64,000 bases of DNA from Bacteroidota bacterium (GCA_030706745.1 JAUZNX010000007.1:62001-126000); one strand, 5' to 3'; shown: positions 27,924 through 38,218, counted from the stretch's first letter. The notes: generated from the sequence alone by a model not told the origin. Numbers and translations: made by a program.

Positions 27924-30302
27924 TCAGTTCTTGTCCTGAGTCGAGCTAAAGACCACCTGATGATTGGTCCTTCCGAACTTCTTGCGCATCGCCTGACCAG
28001 CCAGGAGTCCGCTCGTTGCGGCGCCCTCGATGTAGCCAGCGTTCGCTCCATAGTTGGTCCAGTCGCCAGCTAGGAATAGGTTCTTATACCCTGACTCGTC
28101 CGGTTTTTTCCGATATTGCTTCGTGTAAGGTACAGACAGCGTGAAGCGCACCGAAGGATCGACATTCGCCTTGAAGAACTGTGAGAAGTACCTTTGATAA
28201 GAGGACGCGTTCGGATTGCTCGGATGGATCAACTTCCGGAAGTCGAACCCCATGGGAATTTCATTGAGCGTGGCATTGGGCCAAAATATTCCGGCGTTAT
28301 CGATGAGCCACTGTTCGCTCGAGTTTTGCACACGACGAAGTTCCTGCAATGGAAATCCGTGGTCGCTAAAATCGGGAATCTCTAATTCATCGCGAAGTGC
28401 CCCGCAGAAATAGACAAGGAAACCGGGTTTATTTGAAGCGTCCCAGTCCTCACAGTCGATGATAAGCGACATGTCGATCCAAGAATACATCGCGTCCTGA
28501 TAGCATACGGTGTTTGGCTCGGAGTCATCGCGCATCCCCCACGCGTTGAGATCAAAGCCCAACTCGCTGAGATTGGGTTTGATCCAGAGTTGCATGGACT
28601 GTGTCTGTGTCGTCTTCACATTCTCGATCATCTCCTTCCATGAAATGTCGTGTTCCATGATCTCGGTCGTGATGGATTTGAGAGCGGAAACCGGTATGGC
28701 CAGCAGTACTTCGTCAAAATCTGTACCCTTTGTCATTACACGAGCCTTCACGTCAGTCCAATCGCTCCAGGAGTTTTCGAGATCGACGTTCTTCGCCTGC
28801 ATTGCGCGGGCCTGATCGGGATCGATCTGATCATAGAGCGGCTCGGCTGGCCAGCACTGGAATCCTTTGAAGGGAACGAGCGGATCGTAGCCAGCCCCAG
28901 GATTCTTGAGCGTAACCTGATCGGCAATGGTGATCCGCTCGATCTCGCCGGTATCGGAATGGTGAATGTCGTGGACGCGCTGGAAGAACTTAAATTTCAC
29001 CCCGCGCGCCTTGAGAACTTGATAGATCGGCGTAATCAGGGTCTCACCCGTCCCACACCGGAATTTGAAGACGAACGCTCCCTTGTAGCCGAAGGCGAGC
29101 GTCGTGAGCCGCAGCGCGGTGCCTGCCGCGACTCGTCCCCCAGTCAAATCATCACCGTATTCGTTCTGGAAGATCCCGGTATACATGAAGCGCGTGATCG
29201 GAAACGCAAGCACGCGCTGGCTGGCACCGTGCATCGCGATCCACTCGCGGTAATCGTACTTCATGATCCGTTCGAAATCGAGTTCGTGCGTCACCGGGTC
29301 GTACACATCCTTCAGGATGCCCTTCATATTGACGACCATGAACTCGAGCATGGTCACGATGCGGCGAATCTTATTATCCTCCATCAATCGCTCCTTCACA
29401 CCATGCAAGAGCCACTCGATGAAATGATCGAGTCCTTCGATGATCGTTTCGTGATGTGGCACTCCAGTCGCGCTGACAATCGGCGTTCCCGTCTCATGCT
29501 GCGCCATCTCCTTCACGAGATCGTGGACGTGCGACAGCATCTTGACTTCGACACGAGCCTCAACATGCTTGTAGTCAGCCTCGATTTTTTCGACAAACCC
29601 ACTCCACCAATGTGGACGGGTGCTTGGTACTCCTCCAGCAGCAACGGTGTTCGAGCCTGACAGAACTGTCGATGCGACGACAGTCGTCGTGTTGCCGCCA
29701 CGCGAGACCTTGGGCAGCGGTGAATCGGCGTTGAGAGCTGGGATGTTCTCGCTTTGAGGTGGGAAAAATAAATCGAGAATCCATTTTTCCCAGGCCTCCT
29801 CCCCTGTTTGGTAGGGCGAACCGAGAATGGCCTCGAGCGCCAAAGCAAGCGCCTTGTCGAACAATTGCCAAACGGTGAGCGGTGGGCCATCGCCAGGTAC
29901 AGCGTCGTTGCCGGGAAAGACCATCGGCCAGTTGATCCAGCGGCCTTCCGTGGGACTGTACTCCATGAGCAGCGTGCCGTTATCCTCGATGAAGGCATCC
30001 TTCCATGTTTGGATCGGACAGTCCGGATCGAGTTTCTTGGCTTCGCGTTCGGCATATACATCCTGGATCAGCCGGAAGGCATTATTGTACCAGCCCTGCA
30101 TGATGTGGATACCGTGCTCCTCGATACGCATGTTGACGCCGCGGCCCGTGGCAGTCTTGCCACCCACGCGCCAACCACGCACATAGACCGTAATCTCGTA
30201 ATCATCCTGCCAACCATCGTAGTTGGTCATCTCATGAACGGCTGATAGGGCCGACATTCCCGCCCCTAGCACGGCGATCTTCTTCTTTTGCTTGTCACTC
30301 AT
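27924..30302 (-). CDS. FAD/NAD(P)-dependent oxidoreductase of the amine-oxidase/desaturase type
   Basis: 792 residues from ATG at 30302 (MSDKQKKKIAVLGAGMSALSAVHEM); the longer frame to 30479 runs into the upstream gene. The N-terminus is a dinucleotide-binding fold (VLGAGMSALS) with a second Gly-rich segment (GWRVGGKTATGRG), and the C-terminus has FLAGDWTNYGANAGYIEGAA, the FAD-binding end of phytoene desaturase/amine-oxidase proteins. At about 790 residues it is much longer than typical desaturases (about 500). It is the second gene of a two-gene minus-strand unit with an unrecognised 340-residue protein, 31 nt apart. The substrate is unknown. Confidence 0.82.
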   Translation of the reverse strand: MSDKQKKKIAVLGAGMSALSAVHEMTNYDGWQDDYEITVYVRGWRVGGKTATGRGVNMRIEEHGIHIMQGWYNNAFRLIQDVYAEREAKKLDPDCPIQTWKDAFIEDNGTLLMEYSPTEGRWINWPMVFPGNDAVPGDGPPLTVWQLFDKALALALEAILGSPYQTGEEAWEKWILDLFFPPQSENIPALNADSPLPKVSRGGNTTTVVASTVLSGSNTVAAGGVPSTRPHWWSGFVEKIEADYKHVEARVEVKMLSHVHDLVKEMAQHETGTPIVSATGVPHHETIIEGLDHFIEWLLHGVKERLMEDNKIRRIVTMLEFMVVNMKGILKDVYDPVTHELDFERIMKYDYREWIAMHGASQRVLAFPITRFMYTGIFQNEYGDDLTGGRVAAGTALRLTTLAFGYKGAFVFKFRCGTGETLITPIYQVLKARGVKFKFFQRVHDIHHSDTGEIERITIADQVTLKNPGAGYDPLVPFKGFQCWPAEPLYDQIDPDQARAMQAKNVDLENSWSDWTDVKARVMTKGTDFDEVLLAIPVSALKSITTEIMEHDISWKEMIENVKTTQTQSMQLWIKPNLSELGFDLNAWGMRDDSEPNTVCYQDAMYSWIDMSLIIDCEDWDASNKPGFLVYFCGALRDELEIPDFSDHGFPLQELRRVQNSSEQWLIDNAGIFWPNATLNEIPMGFDFRKLIHPSNPNASSYQRYFSQFFKANVDPSVRFTLSVPYTKQYRKKPDESGYKNLFLAGDWTNYGANAGYIEGAATSGLLAGQAMRKKFGRTNHQVVFSSTQDKN

Positions 30303-30333
30303 ATCGATACTCACGTTGATTGAAAATTCAGAA

Positions 30334-31356
30334 TTATGATTGGGGTACTGGGACGCTCTCGCTGCTCGGTTCTCGGACTGGCATCGTTGTCCGCAAGAGA
30401 TTACCGACAGTCTTAGGATACATCGAGTTGTTATCGATAAAGAACCGTTCGAGTCCTGGCGTATCCAGCCACTTCGCACTCAGACTGTAGATCTTCCGTA
30501 GAAACGGATGGATAAGCCATCGGTCCAGAAACGTCGCAAGTTCACCCATCAGGTGGTGATTTCGGTGCATTACCGCATTGATGTCATGAGGGTCCAACTG
30601 ATAACTGCGCGGATAAAAATCACGAAACAAGACGATGAACCCGACTGCAAATCCGCGCGGATCGCTCAGCCATTGGCCCAGCTTGCCAAAGGCGAAGTCC
30701 ATCCCCTCGACCATCGCCTGAGCGTAGAGCAAGCGGGTCAACACCTCATTCATAAAGACTTGCTCGTATTCCGATTCTAAATCTGCCTTCTCGATCGCGT
30801 CAATGTATCCAACGACGATGCTGCTATTATGCGACCGATACCAGCTAAGTCCGTTAGGATTATCGATGTATTTGAGCCAATGCCACACGGATGGCCCGAG
30901 ATCGTCCGGCAGAAGATATGGGCCGTCGGGTGAAATCGCCGGATAAATTAGGCCGGCAAGTTCGCTATCGAGCAGCAGGCGCGAATTCACTTTTCGCCAC
31001 CAATGGCTTCCAACAACTTCCCTGAGCTGGCGTTCGAGCTCCGCAACGGCTTGTTCTTCCGGGGATGAACGGCCCTCAGCAGTGACAGGGTTTAGAACAC
31101 CACGCTCCGCCTCCCATCCGAGAAATGCTATCTCGGAATTTCCGAGACCGTAGGAATCCGGAATATAGGCGTAACCGTAGTGCTTGTAGAACGCCTTGCG
31201 AAGGGCGATCCGTCCATCGGGATCGTCATGCACGGCGTGCACGGTCGTGCGGGCTTTCTCCTCCAGCTCGTCAAAACTTGTGGACAGCCGAATAGGCACT
31301 GTCCGATCAGCAGGCAAAATAGAAGGATTACTGCTCCTAAATGGATGGATCCTCAT
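30334..31356 (-). CDS. Unrecognised 340-residue protein paired with a flavoprotein
   Basis: 340 residues from the ATG at 31356. There is no signal peptide or membrane helix. It is rich in aromatic residues and likely helical, with striking segments such as FYKHYGYAYIPDSYG, GSHWWRKVNSRLLL, SVWHWLKYIDNP and MHRNHHLMGELATFLDRW. The HRNHH cluster could bind metal or haem, but this is only a guess. It precedes the flavoprotein by 31 nt on the same strand and the two are probably co-expressed. I do not recognise the family. Confidence 0.7.
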   Translation of the reverse strand: MRIHPFRSSNPSILPADRTVPIRLSTSFDELEEKARTTVHAVHDDPDGRIALRKAFYKHYGYAYIPDSYGLGNSEIAFLGWEAERGVLNPVTAEGRSSPEEQAVAELERQLREVVGSHWWRKVNSRLLLDSELAGLIYPAISPDGPYLLPDDLGPSVWHWLKYIDNPNGLSWYRSHNSSIVVGYIDAIEKADLESEYEQVFMNEVLTRLLYAQAMVEGMDFAFGKLGQWLSDPRGFAVGFIVLFRDFYPRSYQLDPHDINAVMHRNHHLMGELATFLDRWLIHPFLRKIYSLSAKWLDTPGLERFFIDNNSMYPKTVGNLLRTTMPVREPSSESVPVPQS

Positions 31357-31574
31357 AGGTCACGGTTCAATCACTTGACGACAATAACAGGGTTGAAAAG
31401 GCGATACAAAGATAATCAACCTTCGGGACGCTACCCGCGAATTGAAAAAGATGCTGCGGGTGGAGTCCTGCAATTCATTGCATCAAAACGCGGCAAAAGG
31501 AACGTGAGTAGGCCGCTCGAAGTTTTGAGCCCGCGTCCGGAAACCCGCTGGATTCGGACGCCAAATTGATGTTT

Positions 31575-31663
31575 GGAGAGGTGGCCGAGTGGCTGAAGGC
31601 AACGGTTTGCTAAACCGTCATAGTTAGTAATAGCTATCGGGAGTTCGAATCTCCCCCTCTCCG
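31575..31663 (+). tRNA. tRNA-Ser (anticodon GCT)
   Basis: Acceptor arms GGAGAGG and CCTCTCC pair. The anticodon loop TTGCTAA sits between ACGGT and ACCGT. A long variable arm (ATAGTTA/TAGCTAT) is typical of Ser tRNAs. The T arm is GGGAG-TTCGAAT-CTCCC. The discriminator is G; CCA is not encoded. Confidence 0.96.
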
Positions 31664-31677
31664 CGAGTTTTGGGTTG

Positions 31678-34600
31678 TTAGCGCAGGACGCCCAGCCGCA
31701 TTGTTCGCGCGCGGCCGCCGCTGCGAAGCACGAGCCGATACGCGCCAGCGCCTAACTCATCAGTCCAATAGGTCTCCCGGACTGTCCCCGATTTCATCGA
31801 AGCCGATTTGAATTGTTTCACCGTGCGGCCAAGCACATCCTGAAGAGACATCTCGACCAGACCCTCCTCCGCAATGTGATACTCGATCGTGAACGAACCT
31901 GTCGACGGATTTGGAACAACGGAATGAATGAAGAACGCTGTGTCCGATGTCTCCGTCCACGAAGTGCATGCACCAGCCACACAGACTTCGCCGTTAACGC
32001 GAGTGACAGCCACGCGCGCATTCGGGAATGCGAACGAATCGATCATGAGCGTGCCGCAATTGGGATCGGTTGACCCTGCAACGAAAGCAAGCATTTCGAG
32101 CGTATCACTTATGCCAACCGGACCAGCAACCGGAAGAGCCCACACGTTACCAGATCGAGTGCTGATTGGATTCGTCGGCGTAAGCAGATCCGCGCGAATG
32201 TGGATGACTCCAGCATAAGTTGTGGCACGAGTCTCAGCAAGATTTACGGCATTCTCGAGCAACAGCGGAATGACGATTGTGCTCCCTGGATTTGCTTTTG
32301 TCAATGCGGGGACCTTGACCGTTGCCAAGCCCTGTATCGAGTAGTTGTAGGGGTCGCTTGTTGCGGAGCAGCCGTGCGCGTCTGTAACCGTAACTGCATA
32401 TATTCCATCCGTATCCGGCGATATTGTCTCCGTCGAATCCGAGGGTATTAGCATACCGCCGAGCGACCATTGGTATCCTGATGAAGGTGTTGATGTTAAT
32501 TTGCCACCGGATTGTGAGATCGTTGGCTTTGCTGGCAATGGATACACGATCACTGTTGCGGCCATCGACGATCCATCGCAGCCGCTTGCATCCGTGACAA
32601 AGACCGAGTAATTGCCTGCCTGGTTGGTCGTAAGTTGTTGGCCGGTCGCACCGCTGATCGCGTTGCCATCTCTCGACCACTGATATGTTGCATATCCCGA
32701 TCCGGCATCGAGCGTAACGCTATCGCCAGGGCAAAACGCCAGTGGATTCTGGTGCGAAACGAGCGGAGTCAGATGCGACCCGATGGTGATCGGAAGTTGA
32801 GAAATCCCTTCGCAGCCACCCGCAGTGACGTTCACCCAGAGCATTCCGGTGCCACCACTCCCCCATTGCACCTCGATCGTGTTCGTCCCTTGACCGGACG
32901 TGATCGTTCCGAGCGAAGCAGGAGTGATCAGCCAAAACACGGCGCCGGGAGGCCCACTTCGCGTGTACTGCGCTTTACCACCAAGGCACATCGATTCCGG
33001 ACCAGAGATCGCCACGACCGGACGCGGATTCACTGTAATCACCAACGCCGGCGATGTGCTATCGCATCCACTGGCACTCGTTGCCGTGACGGAGTACGAG
33101 CCGCTCACCTTTGCGAAGATGCGTTGTGTCGTGTCCGGAAGTTTCGTCGTCCCGTTCCACCATGTGTAGTGGAAGCCAGGCGTGACATCGAGCGGGACGG
33201 AATCTCCCTCGCAAATGCTTGTGGGACCAGCCGCTAGCAATTGCACCTGCGGACGCGGCTCGACCGTGAAGCTTACCGGAACACTCGAACCGGCGCAGCC
33301 GGCGCTGTTAGTTACGGTGACCGAATACTCTCCACTTTTGGTGACGAAGATCGAAGCCGTCGTATCACCGCTGGACCAGAGATAGGACTTGTACGTCCCT
33401 GCCGGTTCGATTCGTATCGAATCGCCACTGCAGAACTGCGTTTGCACGGGTAGTAATACCGGGTGCGGCACGCTGTCGGACAGGACTGTCACATGCGTCG
33501 GCGCCGATGTACCCGAGCAACCAGACGTGCCAGTGACATGCACAGAGTAGTCGCCACTCTGGGTTACAAGGATGCTGCTCGTTGTATCGCCGGTGCTCCA
33601 CTTGTAGGAAGAATATGCACTCGACACCGAGAGCATGACAGTATCTCCCGCGCAAATACTTGGAGTCGCAGGTGATATTCTTGGTCGCAATGTATCCGCG
33701 ACTGCAACTTCGATGGTGTCGCTGCCAGTGCATCCATTTCCATCGGTGACCACAACTGTGTAAACCGTTGTGGACTTTGGGGAGGCCTTTGGGTATTGAG
33801 CGGTCGGATCGCTCAGCCCTGCCGCCGGACTCCACTGAAAGGTCGCCGTGTTCCCAGCGATTGTAACGGAAGCGCCGATTATAACCGAGTCGCCTCTACA
33901 AATTGAGACTGGCAGCAGCGCCCTCACCACAGGCGATTTGTTCACGTGGACCGTGACAGACGAACTCGATTGACAGCCGTTTACATCCGTGGCAGTCACA
34001 GTGTAGGTAGTTGTCGCGGCAGGATGAGCTGTCGTGCTGAGCGAATCCGTATGGTCAATGCCGTCTGCCGGTTGCCACGAAATAATGAATGGCGGTTTGC
34101 CAGTTATCGAATTACCAATCCGAACACTCGTCCCGCTACAGACTGTCTTGTCGGGTCCGGCATCGACAACGGGCGGATTGTTCACGTTAACGATGACCGT
34201 GTCCGTATTCTGGCACCCGTTGGTGTCCGTGACAGAGACGACGTATGTCGTTGTTTGCGTTGGCAGTGCAATTGGGCGTGCTACGGTCGAGTCGAACAAG
34301 CTTTTACCCGGTGACCAGGAATATTGGTACCTCGCAATTGTCTTACCAATCTGAACACTACTGCCTAAGCACATGGTCTTATCCGGTCCGGCGTCGATCG
34401 GCGGTGGTGTGCGGATAAATACGGGCAATGTATCCGTAGCTGTCGCGCATAATTCGGGATCGGCAATGTCCAAAGTGAAGCGGTGTAAGCCGGGATGCAA
34501 TGTGTCCGGCAGGATATATTTGCTGGAGGTCGCGCCGGGTATTATGCTTCCCGTATCGCGCCATTGATATACTGAGAACCCAGATGTCCCGACTAAGGTA

Positions 34601-36876
34601 TCGGCCTCGCCATAACAAATGGTGTCGGCACTTGTCGAACTGAGGTTCGCTCGAATTGTGTCGCAGAACTTCGCCACGAAGCCATCACCAGTTCCGGCAT
34701 AGGTGGACTGATATGATCCTGATGAAGCAATCCCACTTGGACTTTCCGTATAGCCCGCCAAGAGAATATGGCCGAAAATATCAGTACTAACAGCATTACC
34801 CCGGTCGATACCTGTGCCCCCATAGTATGTGCCCCATTTGCGGCGACCAATGCTGTCGAACTTCATCAGGAATGCATCGGAAGTGGAACCGCCGAAAACA
34901 GTTTGGAACTCTCCAGTCGTCGCGATGTAGAGAGAATCGCCAGTATATCCGGTTGCAATGACATCTCCATGTGGATTTGCAGCAAGTCCCAGGTCATCGT
35001 CTCCATCATCTGTAATATGATTCCATCCGCCGATATATGTGCCCCACTTCCGCTTGCCCGAAGTGTCGAAGCGTTCTACAAATGCATTCCACACATTGCC
35101 AATGAGAGTCTGGCGGTAAGCACCAGGCGTTGCAATGCGAGTGTCATCGAGCGTCTGACCGCCGAAATAGATCGACCCAGCATGATCCGAACAAATGGCT
35201 CGAACCACGCCGGGGAAGTAGGTCGCCCATACTCGCGAACCTGCCGGACTAAAAGCTACGATGGTACTACCATCCGTTGGAATGGCATCGAAAGCTCCTG
35301 CAGTCGCAGGTGGCATGTCACTACCCGAAGGAATGGCTGCTATAAAAATCGCATTATCTTTTCCTATTGCAATCGACCCGATCTGGCCCGAGCCATAGTA
35401 AGTGGCCCAGGTGCGAAATCCTGTCGGCGAAAACTTCGCAAGAACTACATCATCCCGATTTGCTGTGCGAGCCGCTTTGAATGAGCCAGGAGTCGCCATG
35501 CTATCATTGTTGGTCTGGATACCAATGATGATGTTATTAGAAGAATCGACAGCGAGAGCGCGGAGTTCATCTCCATATTTCCTTCCCCAGTAGGTGCCCC
35601 ATAACCGCACTCCCGCGCTCGAGAACTTGGCAAGATAAATATCGTCCAAGTACGGGTCTGCCGATGAGAAGCCATTATTCATTTGATAGGCGCCTGCTGT
35701 GGCAAATTCTCCAGTTGTGTCTTGAGTCGTTCCACCGATTATCGGATTTCCACTGGTATCAAGACCGAGCCGATTCACGGAATTGCCGCCGTCAAAATAG
35801 TACGTACACCAAAGGAGTGAACCCGCCGCAGTAAACTTTGCGAGAAAAAAATTGCTCGCATTCGGCGTGTATGTTGCTTGAAATGCGCCCGGAGTGGCGA
35901 TGCCAGAAGAACTATTCGTACCTCCGCATACGAAGATATTTCGTTGTTTATCCACCCCAAGTGAAAAGATCTCATCGCCGTCGCTGCCGCCGAAATAGCT
36001 CCCCCAAATCCGGGGAGGATCGATGACAAGTGTTTTTCGATGATCGTAATGGTCAATCTTAAAGCGAAGATGACTGCTATCGAGAACATAAGAAGCGTTC
36101 ACACTCTTCAGATTATCTTCGGTGCCAGTGAATGAAAAAGGAAGACCCTCACGAATTACGCCCATCGGAGTGAATGCTTGGGCGGCCCCATCCTGTATTC
36201 GAAGGCTATCCGAACCATCGTAGGACAGGACGATTGATGATGGATCACCGCCAGGATGAACGATAAAATCGTACTTCATCCCTTGCTCGGTCGAGTAAAT
36301 CACCATGTCGATCTCTGGATACACGTCATGGTAGATCAGCCTCTCGAAAGCTGGAACGTCGAGCAGGCCATCAGGATGGCTCTTGTCGTAGTAGTTGAAA
36401 TAATAAGGTTTTGCCGCCTCTTCGGTAATGGTTGGATTCGGATTCGACCCAACGAGTTCGAAATCCATTCGGTACGCTGTGAGCGTGTCGAGTAATCTCT
36501 TCCGCTCGTGTTGATTCCGATGGCGAGACAGCTTCATAATATCCTGAGGTTGCACTGAATGCTTAGAGAAGACGAACTGAATTCCGTTTTTCGTCAGATA
36601 GAGGTTCAGACTTCTCGACTTTGCACGATAGAGAACCTCCGGCATTGGCTTACCGAATTGATCGTAAACCTGCCCGAGATTCTTTTCGAATTCGATGGTT
36701 TTGGGAGCGAGTGAAAATCGTGAATCAAAGGCGCCGCCCCGGGCATGCGAAGAAATTTTGGGAATCGACTGTGCAATCGCACACTTCGGTAGTACCGCGA
36801 TTACGAGCAGCAGAGACCAGACGCATTGACGAAGAACTTGCCTCATTACCGTAGGGAAGAATGCATGAAGCTGCAT
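31678..36876 (-). CDS. Giant secreted SBBP/Ig-repeat protein with T9SS sorting domain
   Basis: 1732 residues (start 36876, or ATG 36846); signal peptide ends CAIAQ. Residues about 55-300 match the domain often seen at the N-terminus of such proteins (IEFEKNLGQVYDQFGKPMPE; YHDVYPEIDMVIYS). About 300-760 are SBBP-type beta-propeller repeats of the pattern LAKFSPTGFRTWATYYGSG. About 770-1480 are tandem Ig/PKD-like modules (VDAGPDKTVCSGTSVRIG, TTTYTVTATDVNGCQ, SGDYSVHVTGTSGCSG), each with a Cys pair. The C-terminal 80 residues are a T9SS type A domain (VVPNPSTGSFTIEYHI, DVLGRTVKQF, GAYRLVLRSGG). A surface or released protein is expected. Function is unknown. It lies downstream of nusG on the same strand after a 273-bp gap. 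Confidence 0.88.
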   Translation of the reverse strand: MQLHAFFPTVMRQVLRQCVWSLLLVIAVLPKCAIAQSIPKISSHARGGAFDSRFSLAPKTIEFEKNLGQVYDQFGKPMPEVLYRAKSRSLNLYLTKNGIQFVFSKHSVQPQDIMKLSRHRNQHERKRLLDTLTAYRMDFELVGSNPNPTITEEAAKPYYFNYYDKSHPDGLLDVPAFERLIYHDVYPEIDMVIYSTEQGMKYDFIVHPGGDPSSIVLSYDGSDSLRIQDGAAQAFTPMGVIREGLPFSFTGTEDNLKSVNASYVLDSSHLRFKIDHYDHRKTLVIDPPRIWGSYFGGSDGDEIFSLGVDKQRNIFVCGGTNSSSGIATPGAFQATYTPNASNFFLAKFTAAGSLLWCTYYFDGGNSVNRLGLDTSGNPIIGGTTQDTTGEFATAGAYQMNNGFSSADPYLDDIYLAKFSSAGVRLWGTYWGRKYGDELRALAVDSSNNIIIGIQTNNDSMATPGSFKAARTANRDDVVLAKFSPTGFRTWATYYGSGQIGSIAIGKDNAIFIAAIPSGSDMPPATAGAFDAIPTDGSTIVAFSPAGSRVWATYFPGVVRAICSDHAGSIYFGGQTLDDTRIATPGAYRQTLIGNVWNAFVERFDTSGKRKWGTYIGGWNHITDDGDDDLGLAANPHGDVIATGYTGDSLYIATTGEFQTVFGGSTSDAFLMKFDSIGRRKWGTYYGGTGIDRGNAVSTDIFGHILLAGYTESPSGIASSGSYQSTYAGTGDGFVAKFCDTIRANLSSTSADTICYGEADTLVGTSGFSVYQWRDTGSIIPGATSSKYILPDTLHPGLHRFTLDIADPELCATATDTLPVFIRTPPPIDAGPDKTMCLGSSVQIGKTIARYQYSWSPGKSLFDSTVARPIALPTQTTTYVVSVTDTNGCQNTDTVIVNVNNPPVVDAGPDKTVCSGTSVRIGNSITGKPPFIISWQPADGIDHTDSLSTTAHPAATTTYTVTATDVNGCQSSSSVTVHVNKSPVVRALLPVSICRGDSVIIGASVTIAGNTATFQWSPAAGLSDPTAQYPKASPKSTTVYTVVVTDGNGCTGSDTIEVAVADTLRPRISPATPSICAGDTVMLSVSSAYSSYKWSTGDTTSSILVTQSGDYSVHVTGTSGCSGTSAPTHVTVLSDSVPHPVLLPVQTQFCSGDSIRIEPAGTYKSYLWSSGDTTASIFVTKSGEYSVTVTNSAGCAGSSVPVSFTVEPRPQVQLLAAGPTSICEGDSVPLDVTPGFHYTWWNGTTKLPDTTQRIFAKVSGSYSVTATSASGCDSTSPALVITVNPRPVVAISGPESMCLGGKAQYTRSGPPGAVFWLITPASLGTITSGQGTNTIEVQWGSGGTGMLWVNVTAGGCEGISQLPITIGSHLTPLVSHQNPLAFCPGDSVTLDAGSGYATYQWSRDGNAISGATGQQLTTNQAGNYSVFVTDASGCDGSSMAATVIVYPLPAKPTISQSGGKLTSTPSSGYQWSLGGMLIPSDSTETISPDTDGIYAVTVTDAHGCSATSDPYNYSIQGLATVKVPALTKANPGSTIVIPLLLENAVNLAETRATTYAGVIHIRADLLTPTNPISTRSGNVWALPVAGPVGISDTLEMLAFVAGSTDPNCGTLMIDSFAFPNARVAVTRVNGEVCVAGACTSWTETSDTAFFIHSVVPNPSTGSFTIEYHIAEEGLVEMSLQDVLGRTVKQFKSASMKSGTVRETYWTDELGAGAYRLVLRSGGRARTMRLGVLR

Positions 36877-37149
36877 TAATAATAATGAACGAGACCCAAG
36901 TCTGGTTCAGTCTATGGGAAAATACTTGGTGCTCTGTCTTCCCTATATAACCCGGAAACCAGTCAAAGAACAATCTGGTAAGCACTTCGCGGCGGAAATA
37001 GTACAATACGGGCAGATGACAGCTCTGCCCTCTCTCAGCAATCAAGTCAATGGTCCGAGTCCGTTTCTCGGAGTGATAGAGACGTATTGGACGTGCGTTA
37101 TCGAAGTTCGCGTAGGAACATCGATTTCAGAAGTAACGCTAAGCGTTCG

Positions 37150-37710
37150 TTACTCTGCTTCGACTTGGGCGTAGTCCAGTTCGACCGGTGTCTTGCGGCC
37201 AAAGATCGAGACTTCGACTTTGAGCTTTTGTTTGTCTTCGTTGACCTCTTTGATCTGCGCGCCGAATCCGGAGAATGGTCCATCGATCACCTTGACCGGC
37301 TGGCCAAGATAATAGCGAATCTCAGGCGATTCCATACCGCGCTTCTCCTCGACCTTGCCGAGGATGCGTCGCATCTCATCCGGCTGCAATGCGGTGGGCT
37401 GGGTCTTGGTTGGACCGACAAAACTCACGACACCCGGCACCGAGAGAATGAGATCGATCAGCTTCTTATCGAGTGCGGCCTCGATGAGAATGTAACCGGG
37501 CAGGAAGCTCTTGGTCTTCGTCCGCTTTTTGCCTTCGCGAACTTCATAGACTTTTTCGTTCGGGATTACGACTTCGGGCACACGCTCGGAAAAGCCGCGG
37601 CGCTTCATCTCGTCTTCGAGGAAGGCCTTGACTTTGGACTCATGACCGGTATAGGTCTTGAGCGCATACCATTTGAGGGTGGTCGCTTGAGGCTCGGTCA
37701 TGACTTGCAT
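37150..37710 (-). CDS. nusG: Transcription termination/antitermination protein NusG
   Basis: 186 residues (ATG 37710, or the ATG at 37701). The N-terminal NGN domain has [20 protein letters not shown] and [19 protein letters not shown] precedes the C-terminal KOW domain ([21 protein letters not shown]). It binds RNA polymerase and links it to Rho and the ribosome. It abuts secE directly. The usual downstream rplK/rplA are absent; a 273-bp gap and an unrelated secreted protein follow. Confidence 0.97.
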   Translation of the reverse strand: MQVMTEPQATTLKWYALKTYTGHESKVKAFLEDEMKRRGFSERVPEVVIPNEKVYEVREGKKRTKTKSFLPGYILIEAALDKKLIDLILSVPGVVSFVGPTKTQPTALQPDEMRRILGKVEEKRGMESPEIRYYLGQPVKVIDGPFSGFGAQIKEVNEDKQKLKVEVSIFGRKTPVELDYAQVEAE

Positions 37711-37947
37711 TTAGAATAAGTTGAATATCGTGCGAATGACCGTCTCGAATATCTTGTCCACGCCGAACGTGAAGATCGAAAGCAGGACACACAGCACGAG
37801 AGTGATTACGGTCGCATCTTGGAGCTCGGCGCGCTTGGGCCAGGAGACCTTGCGCATTTCGCGGGCGACGTCGTTGAAAAAGGAAAAGGACTTCTTGCCA
37901 AGGTTTGGCTTCTGGGTCCCTGGAGCGATTGCAGTTGTTTCAGCCAT
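37711..37947 (-). CDS. secE: Preprotein translocase subunit SecE
   Basis: 78 residues, with the conserved FFNDVAREMRKVSWPKRAELQDATVI amphipathic helix region (WPKR motif) and one C-terminal membrane helix (TLVLCVLLSIFTFGVDKIF). It is the single-helix form of SecE that clamps SecY. It is followed immediately by nusG, the standard order, and preceded by tRNA-Trp. Confidence 0.97.
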   Translation of the reverse strand: MAETTAIAPGTQKPNLGKKSFSFFNDVAREMRKVSWPKRAELQDATVITLVLCVLLSIFTFGVDKIFETVIRTIFNLF

Positions 37948-37969
37948 AGTGCTTAAAGTTACGGGGTCA

Positions 37970-38050
37970 GGTAGGGGCTAATGGTGTTAGTCGGGGCTAA
38001 CTGAGTTAGCCCTCCCTGGGTTAAGCGGGTTAATGCCATTAACCCCTACC
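37970..38050. repeat. Nested inverted repeat between tRNA-Trp and secE
   Basis: Outer arms 37970-37984 and 38036-38050 pair at 14 of 15 positions. Inside is a perfect 8-bp hairpin with a 3-nt loop (37994-38001 with 38005-38012). The sequence reiterates a word like GGGGCTAAC/GGGTTAA. This word is not used by the neighbouring hairpins. Confidence 0.85.
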
Positions 38051-38064
38051 TCATCACCCGATAG

Positions 38065-38137
38065 CACGTCAGGAGGGACTCGAACCCCCAACCTGCGGTT
38101 TTGGAGACCGCTGCTCTACCAATTGAGCTACTGACGT
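38065..38137 (-). tRNA. tRNA-Trp (anticodon CCA)
   Basis: Read on the minus strand: acceptor ACGTCAG/CTGACGT, D arm GCTC-AATTGGTA-GAGC, anticodon stem GCGGT/ACCGC with loop CTCCAAA (anticodon CCA), T arm with TTCGAGT, discriminator G. Its position between rpmG and secE is the classic one. Confidence 0.96.
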
Positions 38138-38158
38138 TCGTGAGTAACGAGTAGATGA

Positions 38159-38215
38159 GTAACGGGTAACGAGTCTAATCTCGTCACACGTTACTCATCA
38201 CTCGTTACGCGTTAC
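38159..38215. repeat. Inverted repeat between rpmG and tRNA-Trp
   Basis: Arms 38159-38174 and 38200-38215 pair at 15 of 16. The whole 38140-38221 stretch is reiterations of a word like GAGTAACG/CGTTACTC, distinct from the words of the two flanking hairpins. It touches the rpmG stop codon. Confidence 0.85.
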
Positions 38216-38218
38216 GCG

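Noticed and set aside
33000-34600. Apparent tandem repeats in the 1732-residue protein gene
   Set aside because: They are diverged Ig/PKD protein modules, not DNA-level repeats or a CRISPR array.
36930-37000. Possible promoter before the 1732-residue protein gene (minus strand TTGTTC, 17 nt, TTATAT)
   Set aside because: One weak match by eye; Bacteroidota promoters often differ, so I do not list it as a feature.
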